Shown here piece by piece: positions 43,189 to 52,297 of a DNA stretch of 64,000 nt. Both the position numbers and the translations under genes were made by a program. The notes beneath the pieces were generated by a model. That model had not been told where the DNA came from and searched no databases. It saw only the letters and a program-made list of their open reading frames with translations. Source of the DNA: Flavobacterium sp. YO12 (lineage in GTDB: Bacteria > Bacteroidota > Bacteroidia > Flavobacteriales > Flavobacteriaceae); NCBI RefSeq assembly GCF_004119495.1, contig NZ_NRQU01000020.1, positions 1 through 64,000 on the forward strand, given 5' to 3'. How positions within the stretch are numbered: position 1 is the first letter of the stretch; every line of letters starts with the position of its first letter.

Positions 43189-43200
43189 GCTTTATTATAG

Positions 43201-43274
43201 TGACCCCGGAGGGGTTCGAACCCCCAACCCTCAGAGCCGAAATCTGATATTCTATCCAGTTGAACTACGAGGTC
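43201..43274 (-). tRNA. tRNA-Arg (anticodon UCG)
   Basis: A 74-nt cloverleaf can be drawn by hand. The acceptor GACCTCG pairs with CGGGGTC, with one G-U pair. The D stem is GTTC/GAAT, the anticodon stem is TCAGA/TCTGA with the loop TTTCGGC (anticodon TCG, reading CGA and CGN codons), and the T arm has the loop TTCGAAC. The discriminator is A. CCA is not encoded. It is followed by a hairpin terminator. Confidence 0.95.
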
Positions 43275-43291
43275 GATTGATTTATGATTTT

Positions 43292-43339
43292 AGAATGTAG
43301 ATTTTTAGGTTACTGATTGCAATCTAAAATCTACATTCT
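43292..43339. repeat. 14-bp inverted repeat between tRNA-Arg and yqeY
   Basis: AGAATGTAGATTTT (43292-43305) and AAAATCTACATTCT (43326-43339) are exact reverse complements with a 20-bp loop. It may end yqeY transcription, though a T run is lacking. Confidence 0.7.
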
Positions 43340-43354
43340 GAAGTCTAAATTTAT

Positions 43355-43804
43355 TTAAACTAAAAGTTTCTTTACAATTGCAGAAATGGTTTTTCCTTCA
43401 GCAGTTCCGCCTAATTGAGCAGATGCTAATCCCATAACCTTACCCATTGAAGCAATTCCTGAAGCTCCAGTTTCAGCAATAATTTTTGCAACCACAGCTT
43501 CTACTTCTTCTTCACTTAACTGCGCAGGTAAAAACTTCTCGATTACTGCAACTTGCGCTAATTCTGGCTCAGCTAGATCAGGACGATTTTGCTCCGTAAA
43601 AATTCTAGCACTCTCTTTACGAGTTTTTACTAATCTTTGAAGTAATTTAATTTCTTCATCTTCTGATAGATCTTCTTTAGATCCTGAAGCTGTCGAAGCT
43701 AACAACAACTCAGATTTAATAGCTCTTAATGATTCTAGCGCCACAGTATCTTTTGCTTTCATGGCCGTTTTTATCTCGTCCATGATTTGTGTTTGTAAAC
43801 TCAT
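43355..43804 (-). CDS. GatB/YqeY domain protein
   Basis: This 149-aa protein is a YqeY family member over its whole length. It starts SLQTQIMDEIKTAMKAKDTV and contains LESLRAIKSELLLA, then a helical C-terminal half with EKFLPAQLSEEEVEAVV and GKVMGLASAQLGGTAEGKTI. The fold resembles the tail domain of GatB, the amidotransferase subunit that acts on mischarged tRNA. The role of free-standing YqeY is not established, but tRNA binding or tRNA-dependent amidation is often suggested. It lies downstream of ftsZ, separated by a terminator and repeats, so it is probably transcribed on its own. Confidence 0.92.
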   Translation of the reverse strand: MSLQTQIMDEIKTAMKAKDTVALESLRAIKSELLLASTASGSKEDLSEDEEIKLLQRLVKTRKESARIFTEQNRPDLAEPELAQVAVIEKFLPAQLSEEEVEAVVAKIIAETGASGIASMGKVMGLASAQLGGTAEGKTISAIVKKLLV

Positions 43805-43898
43805 GTTTATGTTTTATTTAAAATAAGCAAAATGCCTATTAATTGATATATTAATTTGGAATTTTTATTAAACTAATACTATAGTTTATCAGGCTGAG

Positions 43899-43970
43899 TC
43901 CTTCGTCCTCGCTCAGGATAAACTTAGTCGAAGCCTTTTCCAATAAGAAGCCCTTCGACTACGCTCAGGG
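43899..43970. repeat. CTTCGACTACGCTCAGG-type repeats
   Basis: Two related 20-mers, TCCTTCGTCCTCGCTCAGGA (43899-43918) and CCCTTCGACTACGCTCAGGG (43951-43970), stand in the yqeY-ftsZ gap. Between and around them is an inverted pair, TAGTCGAAG (43925-43933) and CTTCGACTA (43953-43961). A third copy is at 61961-61980. Confidence 0.75.
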
Positions 43971-44030
43971 TGACAATATTGTTTTAAAAGTACTATTTAC
44001 GAGTCAAATTTCTAAATTCTGTGCGAAGAT

Positions 44031-44069
44031 AAAAAAAATAACCCGAAAATTAAATCCAATTTTCGGGTT
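44031..44069 (-). terminator. Terminator after ftsZ
   Basis: A 12-bp perfect stem (AACCCGAAAATT at 44040-44051, AATTTTCGGGTT at 44058-44069) is followed on the minus strand by a T run (44031-44039). It closes the division cluster. Confidence 0.9.
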
Positions 44070-44092
44070 ACCCTAATATTATGATTGTAAAA

Positions 44093-46081
44093 TTAATCTA
44101 CGTTGTCGTGCAAAAATGAATTATTTGAACGTAATTGAAGATCATTATTACTATCTGTTCCAACTGAAATTCTAGAATTTGTATTGTTAGATTGATTATT
44201 TGACAAATCAATTCCTAATCTCTTATAAGCTGGTTCTTTTTCCAACTCATCAATTCTAGAAACATTATTATGAAACTTATAGTTAAACTCTTTTAGTTTC
44301 TTTCTTCTTTCTTCAGCTCTTAATCGTAATGTTTCTTCAATTGTTAATTCCATTGGAGAAACTTCCGAAGTGGTTGTATAATCTGCATCTGTTGCAAAAT
44401 CTACTCTTGGCTTCAACGTAATGTTCAGTTCTTCTGGAACTACATCTTCGATTACTTTTTCAGCAGGTTTTGAAGACAATAAGTCATTCTCTACCTCCAT
44501 ATATTCTTCTAAAGAATATTTTATCACACCTTTATCTGAAAGTTCAGTTACCGGCACAAATTGCACAGGATCATTTACTTTAATGTTGCGAGTTTCATTA
44601 CTCAACTCAAACATAATTTTTGATTCCTGCTCAGCAACCGGCTCTCTTTTAACTTCAGGCTCTGATCTAAAAAGAGGAAGATCAAAAGAAAAAGTCGTTT
44701 GTTCTTCTTTCTCAAATGTTCTTTGTTGTACTGGTTTTACTTCTTGAACGATTTCTGCTGCCGGCGTTGAAATTTTGAAATCAATATCTGTAATTGGCGA
44801 AACAATTTCAAAAGTCACGTCAAGGTTTTTAATAAACTCAGACATTACCACCAATTCTTCTTGATTAATTGTTGGTGCTGTTACAGGAGCAGCTGGAATT
44901 TCATTTACGGGAGCAACCGTATCCGTATCGTCCATTAAATCAAAAATAACTTTTTCCTCTGATTTTGCAATAGGTGTATCTGCATTCAAATCAAAAGAAG
45001 CAAGCGTTTTATTTGTTAAATTATGAACACTTCTTTGCTCATCTTCTAACGTATGAATTATTTTTTTAGGCTCTGTATTAACAATTTCATTTTGTTGTTC
45101 AACATCAAAACCAGTAGCGATAATAGTTACTGCAATAGCTTCACCAAGAGTTTCGTCTTCACCAACTCCCATGATAATATTAGCATTATAACCTGCTTCT
45201 GCTTGAATATGATCATTGATTTCTCCAATTTCGTCAAGCGTTATCTCATTAGATCCAGAAACGATAAGCAACAATACGTTTTTGGCACCTGTAATTTTAT
45301 TATCATTTAATAATGGTGAATCTAATGCTGATATAATCGCATCTTTAGCTCTATTTTCACCTTCTGCCACAGACGAACCCATTATAGCGGTTCCGCTGTT
45401 TGCTAAAACTGTTTTAGCATCACGTAAATCGATATTTTGAGTATAGTGATGCGTAATTACTTCGGCAATACCTCTAGAGGCAGTTGCTAAAACTTCATCG
45501 GCTTTAGAGAATCCAGCTTTGAAACCAAGGTTTCCGTAAACTTCTCTTAATTTATTATTATTAATTACGATTAAAGAGTCAACTTGTTTACGTAATTTTT
45601 CGATTCCTAATAACGCTTGCTCTTGACGCACTTTCCCTTCAAATTGAAATGGAATTGTCACGATACCTACGGTAAGGATTTCTCTTTCTTTTGCTAATTG
45701 CGCGATTACTGGAGCAGCACCTGTACCAGTACCACCACCCATACCTGCGGTGATAAATACCATTTTAGTACCACGATCCAATACTTTTTCGATATCGGCA
45801 ATACTTTCAATAGCAGACTGCTGTCCTACGTCAGGATTTGCTCCTGCTCCAAGACCTTCTGTCAAATTCATACCTAACTGAATTTTGTTAGGCACTGAAC
45901 TGTTTTGCAGCGCTTGTGAATCGGTATTACAAACGATGAAATCAACGCCTTTAATACCTTGTTTAAACATATGGTTGATAGCATTACTACCACCTCCACC
46001 TACACCTATTACTTTGATAACATTTGATTGGTTTTTTGGTAAATCAAATGAAATACTTCCAAATTCTGAGTTGCTCATCAT
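44093..46081 (-). CDS. ftsZ: Cell division protein FtsZ, long C-terminal form
   Basis: This 662-aa tubulin-like GTPase forms the division ring. The N-terminal 330 residues hold GVGGGGSNAINHMF and the tubulin signature GGGTGTG (115-121). Beyond that is a 300-residue acidic, low-complexity linker, about twice the size of the usual FtsZ total tail and common in Bacteroidetes. Near the end, EKEPAYKRLGIDL (about 614-626) resembles the conserved C-terminal peptide that binds FtsA, but 41 residues follow it, ending SFLHDNVD. It is the last gene of the dcw cluster, with a terminator behind. ATG at 46081 or the next codon may be the start. Confidence 0.96.
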   Translation of the reverse strand: MMSNSEFGSISFDLPKNQSNVIKVIGVGGGGSNAINHMFKQGIKGVDFIVCNTDSQALQNSSVPNKIQLGMNLTEGLGAGANPDVGQQSAIESIADIEKVLDRGTKMVFITAGMGGGTGTGAAPVIAQLAKEREILTVGIVTIPFQFEGKVRQEQALLGIEKLRKQVDSLIVINNNKLREVYGNLGFKAGFSKADEVLATASRGIAEVITHHYTQNIDLRDAKTVLANSGTAIMGSSVAEGENRAKDAIISALDSPLLNDNKITGAKNVLLLIVSGSNEITLDEIGEINDHIQAEAGYNANIIMGVGEDETLGEAIAVTIIATGFDVEQQNEIVNTEPKKIIHTLEDEQRSVHNLTNKTLASFDLNADTPIAKSEEKVIFDLMDDTDTVAPVNEIPAAPVTAPTINQEELVVMSEFIKNLDVTFEIVSPITDIDFKISTPAAEIVQEVKPVQQRTFEKEEQTTFSFDLPLFRSEPEVKREPVAEQESKIMFELSNETRNIKVNDPVQFVPVTELSDKGVIKYSLEEYMEVENDLLSSKPAEKVIEDVVPEELNITLKPRVDFATDADYTTTSEVSPMELTIEETLRLRAEERRKKLKEFNYKFHNNVSRIDELEKEPAYKRLGIDLSNNQSNNTNSRISVGTDSNNDLQLRSNNSFLHDNVD

Positions 46082-46158
46082 CTTTTTGGTTTTTGAAATT
46101 CTTATTTAATACATTTTTTACTTCTTGGCTTGGGGCAAAGAGTAATCCTTTTCTTTTA

Positions 46159-47565
46159 TTATTCTGCGTTGTCTAAAAAATCTTTGATTTTGTCGACATA
46201 TCTATCAAAAAATGATCTTCTTATTTTTGTTTCTGTAGATTCAGGTTTTTCAACTCTGCTTACTGTTTCTCGAGTATCTTCAATAGTTTCTACTCTTTCA
46301 ACGTAATTTTCTTCTACTTCGTATCGCTGCACTGGCGGAGGAACATTTCTGTAAACAACTTTTGGCTGCTCGTTTACAATTTCCATCCTAACGGCGCTTT
46401 GTGTACTGTTTTCAATACTGTTCATTACTAAACCAACAGCTGTTGCAAACAATGGACTTGAAATTTCTTCGCTTGAATTTCCAGCTAAATGCTCGTTTGG
46501 ATATCCTATTCTGGTATCCATTCCAGTAATATATTCTACTAATTGTTTAATATGCTTTAATTGAGCACCACCTCCAGTTAGAACAATTCCTGCAATTAAC
46601 TTTTTACGAGGATCTTCGTGTCCGTAAGCTTTGATTTCTGCAAAAACCTGTTCTACAATTTCCACAACACGTGCGTGAATAATTTTAGATAAATTTTTAA
46701 GCGAAATCTCTTTTGGCTCTCTGCCTCTTAAACCTGGAATAGAAACAATTTCGTTGTCTTTATTTTCTCCCGGCCAAGCTGATCCGAATTTTATTTTTAA
46801 AAGCTCTGCTTGTTTTTCGATAATCGAACAGCCTTCTTTAATATCGTCTGTAATTACATTTCCTCCAAAAGGAATTACGGCTGTATGGCGAATAATTCCG
46901 TCTTTAAAAATAGCCAAGTCTGTTGTTCCGCCTCCGATGTCGATTAATGCAACACCCGCTTCTTTTTCTTCTTGACTCAAAACTGCATCTGCCGAAGCTA
47001 ATGGCTCCAATGTCAATCCAGACAATTCGATTCCTGAACTTTGAATACAACGTCCCACATTTCTGATTGAAGACGCTTGACCAACTACAACGTGAAAACT
47101 AGATTCTAATCTTCCGCCGTACATTCCGATTGGCTCTTTAATTTCAGATTGTCCGTCAATTTTAAACTCTTGCGGTAGAACGTGAATAATTTCTTCACCT
47201 GGCAGCATCGCCAATTTATTTACCTGATCGATCAAAAGCTGAATATCTTTCTCTCCAATTACCTCTTCTGGATTATTACGGCTGATGTAATCTGTATGCT
47301 GAATACTTCTGATGTGCTGTCCGGCGATACCCACAACAACATCTTTTATTTTATAACCTGAATTGTTTTCTGCTTCAAGTATAGCCTGCTGAATTGATTG
47401 AATAGTTTGCGTAATGTTGTTTACAACTCCTCTAGCAACTCCTAAACTTTTAGATTTTCCAATACCTAAAATTTCAAGCTTTCCATACTCATTTTTCTTG
47501 CCTATCATGGCAACTATCTTTGTCGTTCCAATATCTAGACCTACTGCAATGTTATCTTTTTCCAT
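46159..47565 (-). CDS. ftsA: Cell division protein FtsA
   Basis: This is a 468-aa actin-like ATPase. NIAVGLDIGTTKIVAMIG at the N-terminus is the phosphate 1 motif, ALIDIGGGTTDLAIF is phosphate 2, and GIVLTGGGAQLKHI is the adenosine motif; an SHS2 (1C) domain lies in between. The C-terminal stretch RRSFFDRYVDKIKDFLDNA should form the amphipathic helix that attaches FtsA, and through it FtsZ, to the inner membrane. It lies between ftsQ (6-bp gap) and ftsZ (77 bp), the normal order. Confidence 0.96.
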   Translation of the reverse strand: MEKDNIAVGLDIGTTKIVAMIGKKNEYGKLEILGIGKSKSLGVARGVVNNITQTIQSIQQAILEAENNSGYKIKDVVVGIAGQHIRSIQHTDYISRNNPEEVIGEKDIQLLIDQVNKLAMLPGEEIIHVLPQEFKIDGQSEIKEPIGMYGGRLESSFHVVVGQASSIRNVGRCIQSSGIELSGLTLEPLASADAVLSQEEKEAGVALIDIGGGTTDLAIFKDGIIRHTAVIPFGGNVITDDIKEGCSIIEKQAELLKIKFGSAWPGENKDNEIVSIPGLRGREPKEISLKNLSKIIHARVVEIVEQVFAEIKAYGHEDPRKKLIAGIVLTGGGAQLKHIKQLVEYITGMDTRIGYPNEHLAGNSSEEISSPLFATAVGLVMNSIENSTQSAVRMEIVNEQPKVVYRNVPPPVQRYEVEENYVERVETIEDTRETVSRVEKPESTETKIRRSFFDRYVDKIKDFLDNAE

Positions 47566-47571
47566 TTTCTA

Positions 47572-48294
47572 TTATTTTGTGCAAACTACTTGTTCCGTAA
47601 ACCTAAGGTCAATTTTATTGTACTTATATAACGAACTATCCAAAACCGCTTTTTGAAAAAAGGCTTTATAGTTTCTAAATTTTTTATCAACATTCATCAT
47701 TCTGCCAAAATCGATGAAGTAATTATAATTTCTATTAAACATTTTTAGGCTGCCATTCGGCATAATCTCTATTGCAATGATGTTTTTTCTCAAAAACGCA
47801 TCGTCATAAATTGTGCGAAATAAAGCAGCTAAATCTTCGTTATTTTTTTCATTTATTGCCCCTGAAACAAGAGGAACTCTAGCAGTAAAATTGTCAGACA
47901 AAGGCATTTTACCACCCTCATAGTCAATATAAAAAGACTGATCGCCATCATAAACTCTTGCTATGGCTGTCTTCTGTTTTACTACCGCTTTTAGAACACC
48001 ATCGATACTTACAAAAACATTTGACTTTTCAATCATGTCTTGCGTATCAAGGGTTTTTTCAATCTTATTCAAATCTAACTCATCTTTTCTAATACTGGAA
48101 GCGTCTCTTTTATTTTCTATCAACAATTTATTAACCGTTTCCGGCTTCACAAAAAGCGTATTTTCTCCTACAAAAACGACCTCGGATTTCTTTAATTTTC
48201 GCTCCCCATTTCGATGTTGTGCGAAAGAATATAAAAAAAGTACCAATCCAAAAATTAGTATTAATCGAATATTTGTCCAATTAAATATTTTCAT
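47572..48294 (-). CDS. ftsQ: Cell division protein FtsQ/DivIB
   Basis: This is a protein of about 240 aa with a short cytoplasmic N-terminus, one membrane helix (IRLILIFGLVLFLYSFA, about 9-25) and a periplasmic part with a POTRA-like segment (SEVVFVGENTLFVKPETVNK onward) and a beta domain. FtsQ links FtsL with the divisome. The frame is open to 48330, but the extra residues are the murC end read in another frame; MKIFNWTN at 48294 precedes the membrane helix properly and overlaps murC by 14 bp, suggesting coupled translation. Sequence conservation in this family is low; position in the cluster supports the call. Confidence 0.87.
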   Translation of the reverse strand: MKIFNWTNIRLILIFGLVLFLYSFAQHRNGERKLKKSEVVFVGENTLFVKPETVNKLLIENKRDASSIRKDELDLNKIEKTLDTQDMIEKSNVFVSIDGVLKAVVKQKTAIARVYDGDQSFYIDYEGGKMPLSDNFTARVPLVSGAINEKNNEDLAALFRTIYDDAFLRKNIIAIEIMPNGSLKMFNRNYNYFIDFGRMMNVDKKFRNYKAFFQKAVLDSSLYKYNKIDLRFTEQVVCTK

Positions 48295-49630
48295 GCAGCA
48301 TTTTTTTGATTGACGGCACCATCTCTCCAATATCTCCAGCTCCTATTGTTACAATTATTGGCGCATCACTGGCTTTGATTTCCGCTAATAAATCATTTTT
48401 TGCAACAATTTTTTTGTTCGAATTTGTCATTTTACCCAATAACCATTGCGACGTAACCCCTTCCATCGGTAATTCGCGTGCTGGATAAATATCCATTAAA
48501 AACACTTCGTCAAACTGAGAAAGACTTTCAGCAAATCCGTCAGCAAAATCTTTTGTTCTGCTAAACAAATGAGGCTGAAAAATCGCCAAAACTTTTCGTC
48601 CAGGATACAACTCTCTAACCGCCTGATGAACAGCATTTATTTCAGTTGGATGATGTGCATAATCATCTATATAAACCAACTTATCCGATTTGATCTGATA
48701 AGAAAAACGTCTTCTGATTCCGTTAAATGAAGCAATGGCTTTTGCGATAGCACTGGTCGGGGTGCCATAAGTTTTTGCCATCGCAATAGCCATTAACCCA
48801 TTCATTAAATTGTGTTTACCAGGCAGTCCAAAATGAAGATCTTTCATAATTTCTGATGGCGTCTGCACATCAAAAACATAAGCTCCATCTTCGATTCTGA
48901 CATTATATGCCTTATATACAGCATCTTCGTTTATCGCACATTGAACGCCTTCAAGAGGTAATTCTTTTGTGATAAACAGATTATTCTTGTCTTCTATTTT
49001 GTCTGCAAATTCAACAAACGAAGCTTCAATAGCTTCACTTGTTCCATAAATATCCAAATGATCTGCATCCATTGAGGTTATGCACGCAATATTTGGGTGT
49101 AAATGCAAAAACGAACGATCGAATTCGTCTGCTTCAACAACGGTAACTGTTTTTCCAGTTCCAATTAAATTAGAGTTGTAATTCTCTACAATTCCGCCTA
49201 CAAATGCAGTAACATCTGCACCGCTTTCATATAGAATATGTCCTAAAATACTAGACGTTGTTGTTTTACCGTGTGTTCCTGCAACTGCAAAACTAAAGGT
49301 GTCTTTGGTAATGATTCCTAAAACCTCGGCACGCTTTTTAATTTCGTAATTTCTTTCAATAAAATAATTCCACTCCGAATGTGACTTAGGAACCGCAGGC
49401 GTAAAAATTACCAATGTATTTTCTACATGATAATTTGCTGGAATTAAATTAATATTATCTTCAAAATGAATATCTATACCACTTTCAATCAATTCACTTG
49501 TAAGCATTGACGGCGTTTTATCGTAACCAGAAACCTGTTTCCCAATATATTTGAAATAGCGGGCCAGGGCACTCATTCCGATGCCTCCAATACCAATAAA
49601 ATAAACGTTTTGTATTTGATTTAAATTCAT
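48281..49630 (-). CDS. murC: UDP-N-acetylmuramate--L-alanine ligase
   Basis: This 449-aa enzyme adds L-alanine to UDP-MurNAc in the cytoplasm, the first amino acid of the peptidoglycan stem. The N-terminal Rossmann motif YFIGIGGIGMSALARYF is typical of MurC, followed by the ATP loop AGTHGKTTTSSILGHIL, DADHLDIYG and the C-terminal DDYAHHPTEI. It overlaps ftsQ at its 3' end and is preceded by a 140-bp gap filled by an inverted repeat, so it may depend on readthrough from murG. Confidence 0.97.
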   Translation of the reverse strand: MNLNQIQNVYFIGIGGIGMSALARYFKYIGKQVSGYDKTPSMLTSELIESGIDIHFEDNINLIPANYHVENTLVIFTPAVPKSHSEWNYFIERNYEIKKRAEVLGIITKDTFSFAVAGTHGKTTTSSILGHILYESGADVTAFVGGIVENYNSNLIGTGKTVTVVEADEFDRSFLHLHPNIACITSMDADHLDIYGTSEAIEASFVEFADKIEDKNNLFITKELPLEGVQCAINEDAVYKAYNVRIEDGAYVFDVQTPSEIMKDLHFGLPGKHNLMNGLMAIAMAKTYGTPTSAIAKAIASFNGIRRRFSYQIKSDKLVYIDDYAHHPTEINAVHQAVRELYPGRKVLAIFQPHLFSRTKDFADGFAESLSQFDEVFLMDIYPARELPMEGVTSQWLLGKMTNSNKKIVAKNDLLAEIKASDAPIIVTIGAGDIGEMVPSIKKMLHENI

Positions 49631-49637
49631 TTCTTTT

Positions 49638-49772
49638 TGCTTTAAGCATTAAGTTATAGGCTTTAAGCCTTCAACTTTTATCTTTATTACTCTCTATTAT
49701 ATTCCTTTTACACTTTGCTACTCTGTAGACAGCGCATCAAGCTTAAAGCTTATTGCCTATAGCTTACAGCTT
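49638..49772. repeat. GCTTTAAGC-type inverted repeat between murG and murC
   Basis: The left arm contains AAGTTATAGGCTTTAAGCC (49651-49669), and the right arm (49741-49766) contains GCTTAAAGC and TTGCCTATAGCTT, its imperfect complement. Such a dyad would fold in the murG-murC mRNA; no T run follows it. Confidence 0.6.
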
Positions 49773-50859
49773 ATTGAATTAACTTGACAATTTCAGCAAC
49801 AATATCTTGTGTTGCTTTTGGCATTGCCAATTTTTTAATATTTGCACTCAATTGTTTTTGTTTTCCTTCATCTTTCAGCAGCGCTTCAAAAACAATGCTA
49901 AATTCATTATCCAATTCAGATTCTTTCAACAAAATTGCACCTTTAGCCTCTACAATAGCTTGTGCATTTTTAGTTTGATGATCTTCAGCTACATTGGGTG
50001 ACGGAATAAAAATTACCGGCTTCCCGACAATGCACAATTCTGAAACTGATGATGCTCCTGCTCTTGAAATAATTACATCCGCAGCAGCGTATACAAAATC
50101 CATTCTTTCAATGAAATCAACCACTTTTACACCTGGCTGATTGTATTTTTTATAGTCTTCAAAATATAATTTTCCACACTGCCAGATTACCTGAACATCT
50201 TGCGAAAGAAAGTTTGGCAATTCTTTTTCGATCAACTGATTGATTCTTCGAGCACCTAAACTTCCACCTAGAACCAACAATGTTTTTTTGTTCGAATCTA
50301 AACCATAAAACGCAATTGCTTCATCACGCTTACTTTCAATATCGATTAAATCCTGACGAACTGGATTTCCTGTCAAAACAATTTTCTCTTTTGGAAAAAA
50401 TCGTTCTAAGTTTTGATAGGCTACGCAAATTGCATTTGCTTTTTTGCTCAACAATTTATTGGTAATTCCTGGGAAAGAATTCTGTTCCTGAATTACTGTT
50501 GGAATCCCTGCTGAACCAGCTGCCTGCAACAATGGACCACTGGCAAAACCACCAGTTCCAATAACTACATTTGGTCTGAACTTTTTAATAATTCGTCTTG
50601 ACTCTAATAAACTTGAAGCCAATTTTAAAGGAAACATCATGTTTTGCAAAGTCAACTTTCTTTGTAAACCAGCAATCCAAAGACCTTTTATTTCATAACC
50701 TGCCTGCGGCACTTTTTGCATCTCCATTTTATCTTTGGCGCCCACAAAAAGAAATTCAGCATCAGGAAATTGTAATTTTAATTCGTTTGCAATCGCAATT
50801 GCAGGATAAATATGTCCTCCTGTTCCTCCTCCGCTTAGTATGAATTTATACTTTGTCAT
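49771..50859 (-). CDS. murG: Undecaprenyl-PP-MurNAc-pentapeptide GlcNAc transferase
   Basis: At 362 aa this is a GT-B fold glycosyltransferase attached to the inner face of the membrane. It converts lipid I to lipid II. The N-terminus [19 protein letters not shown] carries the first G-loop; [17 protein letters not shown] and the C-terminal donor site [18 protein letters not shown], with [14 protein letters not shown], are all intact. Cluster order ftsW-murG-murC is conserved. The spacing to ftsW is 39 bp. Confidence 0.97.
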   Translation of the reverse strand: MTKYKFILSGGGTGGHIYPAIAIANELKLQFPDAEFLFVGAKDKMEMQKVPQAGYEIKGLWIAGLQRKLTLQNMMFPLKLASSLLESRRIIKKFRPNVVIGTGGFASGPLLQAAGSAGIPTVIQEQNSFPGITNKLLSKKANAICVAYQNLERFFPKEKIVLTGNPVRQDLIDIESKRDEAIAFYGLDSNKKTLLVLGGSLGARRINQLIEKELPNFLSQDVQVIWQCGKLYFEDYKKYNQPGVKVVDFIERMDFVYAAADVIISRAGASSVSELCIVGKPVIFIPSPNVAEDHQTKNAQAIVEAKGAILLKESELDNEFSIVFEALLKDEGKQKQLSANIKKLAMPKATQDIVAEIVKLIQ

Positions 50860-50898
50860 ATTTTTAATAGCTATTATTATAAACTATTTTATCCTTTC

Positions 50899-52215
50899 TT
50901 ATTTGTTTAAAACTGCATTCATTGGATTTTTTGAACTATCCTCGATCGAATACATATCTGCATCTTGATAAACTTCTTTTTCATCAACAGCTAAATCTTC
51001 TTCAGCCAATTCTTTATCAATTAATCTTTGAAGTGCTTCTTTTCGTCTTTCTTTCTCCTCCATTTCTTCCGCAATCTCCTCGTCTTTCTTGGTTACACTT
51101 ATGATAATTCCAAGTGAAAAACAAGTCATCCAAATCGAACTACCTCCAGAACTTATCAGCGGAAGCGTTTGTCCTGTTACGGGCAGTAATTCTACTGCAA
51201 CCGCCATATTAATCATTGCTTGAAATATCATGGGGAATCCGAGACCGACGACGACTAATTTTCCGAATAAGGTATTGGCTTTATGCGATGCAATCACAAA
51301 TCGGAATAATAACAATAAATAAAGAACCAATATCGAAACTCCGCCTACCAAACCATACTCTTCTACTACAATTGCATAAATAAAATCTGAAGATGATTGC
51401 GGTAAAAAGTTTTTCTGAACACTTTTCCCAGGACCTAATCCGCCTAATCTTCCTGATGCTATTGCAATTTTTGCTTTCTCAATTTGATAATCATCTTCAT
51501 CTGGTTTGTCAGTGGTAAAGTTCATAATACGACTTTCCCAAGTTGATACCCTACTGAAGAATCTTGAATCTGGAAATGCTTTTGCCACCAAAAGGAAAAA
51601 TGCCAGCATTGCAATTCCTGAACCAATGATAAATCCAATATATTTTAATGGATACTTACCAATAAACGTTAACATCATAACCATCGAAAAAATCAACGCT
51701 GTGGTCGAAAAGTTAGCTGGTAATATAAGCGCCAGAGTGATAAAAACCGGAACCCAAAGCTGAATAAACGAGGTTTGAAACGGCTCGTTTTCTTCTTTAG
51801 TTTTCGACAAATAACGAGCCACGTAAATAAACAATACGCTTGCCGCTAATGTTGATGTTTGAAATGTAATTCCAATGAACGGCACCTGAATCCAACGACT
51901 TGCATTTGCTCCCGCAATTACGGTTCCTTTCAACAAGGTGTATAATAACAACAACCAAACTACTGGAAGCGCCACTTTAGAAATTGCTCTAAAATAATGG
52001 TACGGCACTTTATGAACCCAGTAAATAATCAAAAAACCAATACAAACGTGCGCTAAATGCTTAACCAAATAACCTAATGTATTCCCAGTTCCATGACCTA
52101 TATATGCTAGATTACTACTCGCACTAAAAACCGGCATAAATGAAAACAACGCCAACAGAGCCACGAATGACCATATTACTCTATCTCCTTTTAGTTTGTT
52201 AACTAACTCCTTCAT
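50899..52215 (-). CDS. ftsW: Septal peptidoglycan polymerase FtsW
   Basis: This 438-aa membrane protein has about ten transmembrane helices of the SEDS (RodA/FtsW) family. Landmarks are the SRWIQVPFIGITFQTS loop, KSVQKNFLPQSSSDFIYAIVVEE-like periplasmic loop (FLPQSSSDFIYAIVVEEYG) and the C-terminal PVTGQTLPLISSGGSS. It polymerises lipid II with its partner FtsI at the septum. The C-terminus (about 375-438) is a long charged cytoplasmic tail rich in Glu and Lys, larger than in E. coli. Confidence 0.95.
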   Translation of the reverse strand: MKELVNKLKGDRVIWSFVALLALFSFMPVFSASSNLAYIGHGTGNTLGYLVKHLAHVCIGFLIIYWVHKVPYHYFRAISKVALPVVWLLLLYTLLKGTVIAGANASRWIQVPFIGITFQTSTLAASVLFIYVARYLSKTKEENEPFQTSFIQLWVPVFITLALILPANFSTTALIFSMVMMLTFIGKYPLKYIGFIIGSGIAMLAFFLLVAKAFPDSRFFSRVSTWESRIMNFTTDKPDEDDYQIEKAKIAIASGRLGGLGPGKSVQKNFLPQSSSDFIYAIVVEEYGLVGGVSILVLYLLLLFRFVIASHKANTLFGKLVVVGLGFPMIFQAMINMAVAVELLPVTGQTLPLISSGGSSIWMTCFSLGIIISVTKKDEEIAEEMEEKERRKEALQRLIDKELAEEDLAVDEKEVYQDADMYSIEDSSKNPMNAVLNK

Positions 52216-52228
52216 TGTTGTTTTGTTT

Positions 52229-52286
52229 CAAGTTTCTTTTGTTTCAGGTTTCAAGTTTCAGGTCATTAGCCTAAATTTTGAAACTT
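52229..52286. repeat. AAGTTTC-type imperfect repeat between murD and ftsW
   Basis: Direct copies of TTTCAAGTTTC and TTTCAGG, with an inverted TTTTGAAACTT at 52277-52287, fill the 82-bp gap. This is another of the intergenic repeat types of this genome. Confidence 0.45.
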
Positions 52287-52297
52287 TAAACTATTTT

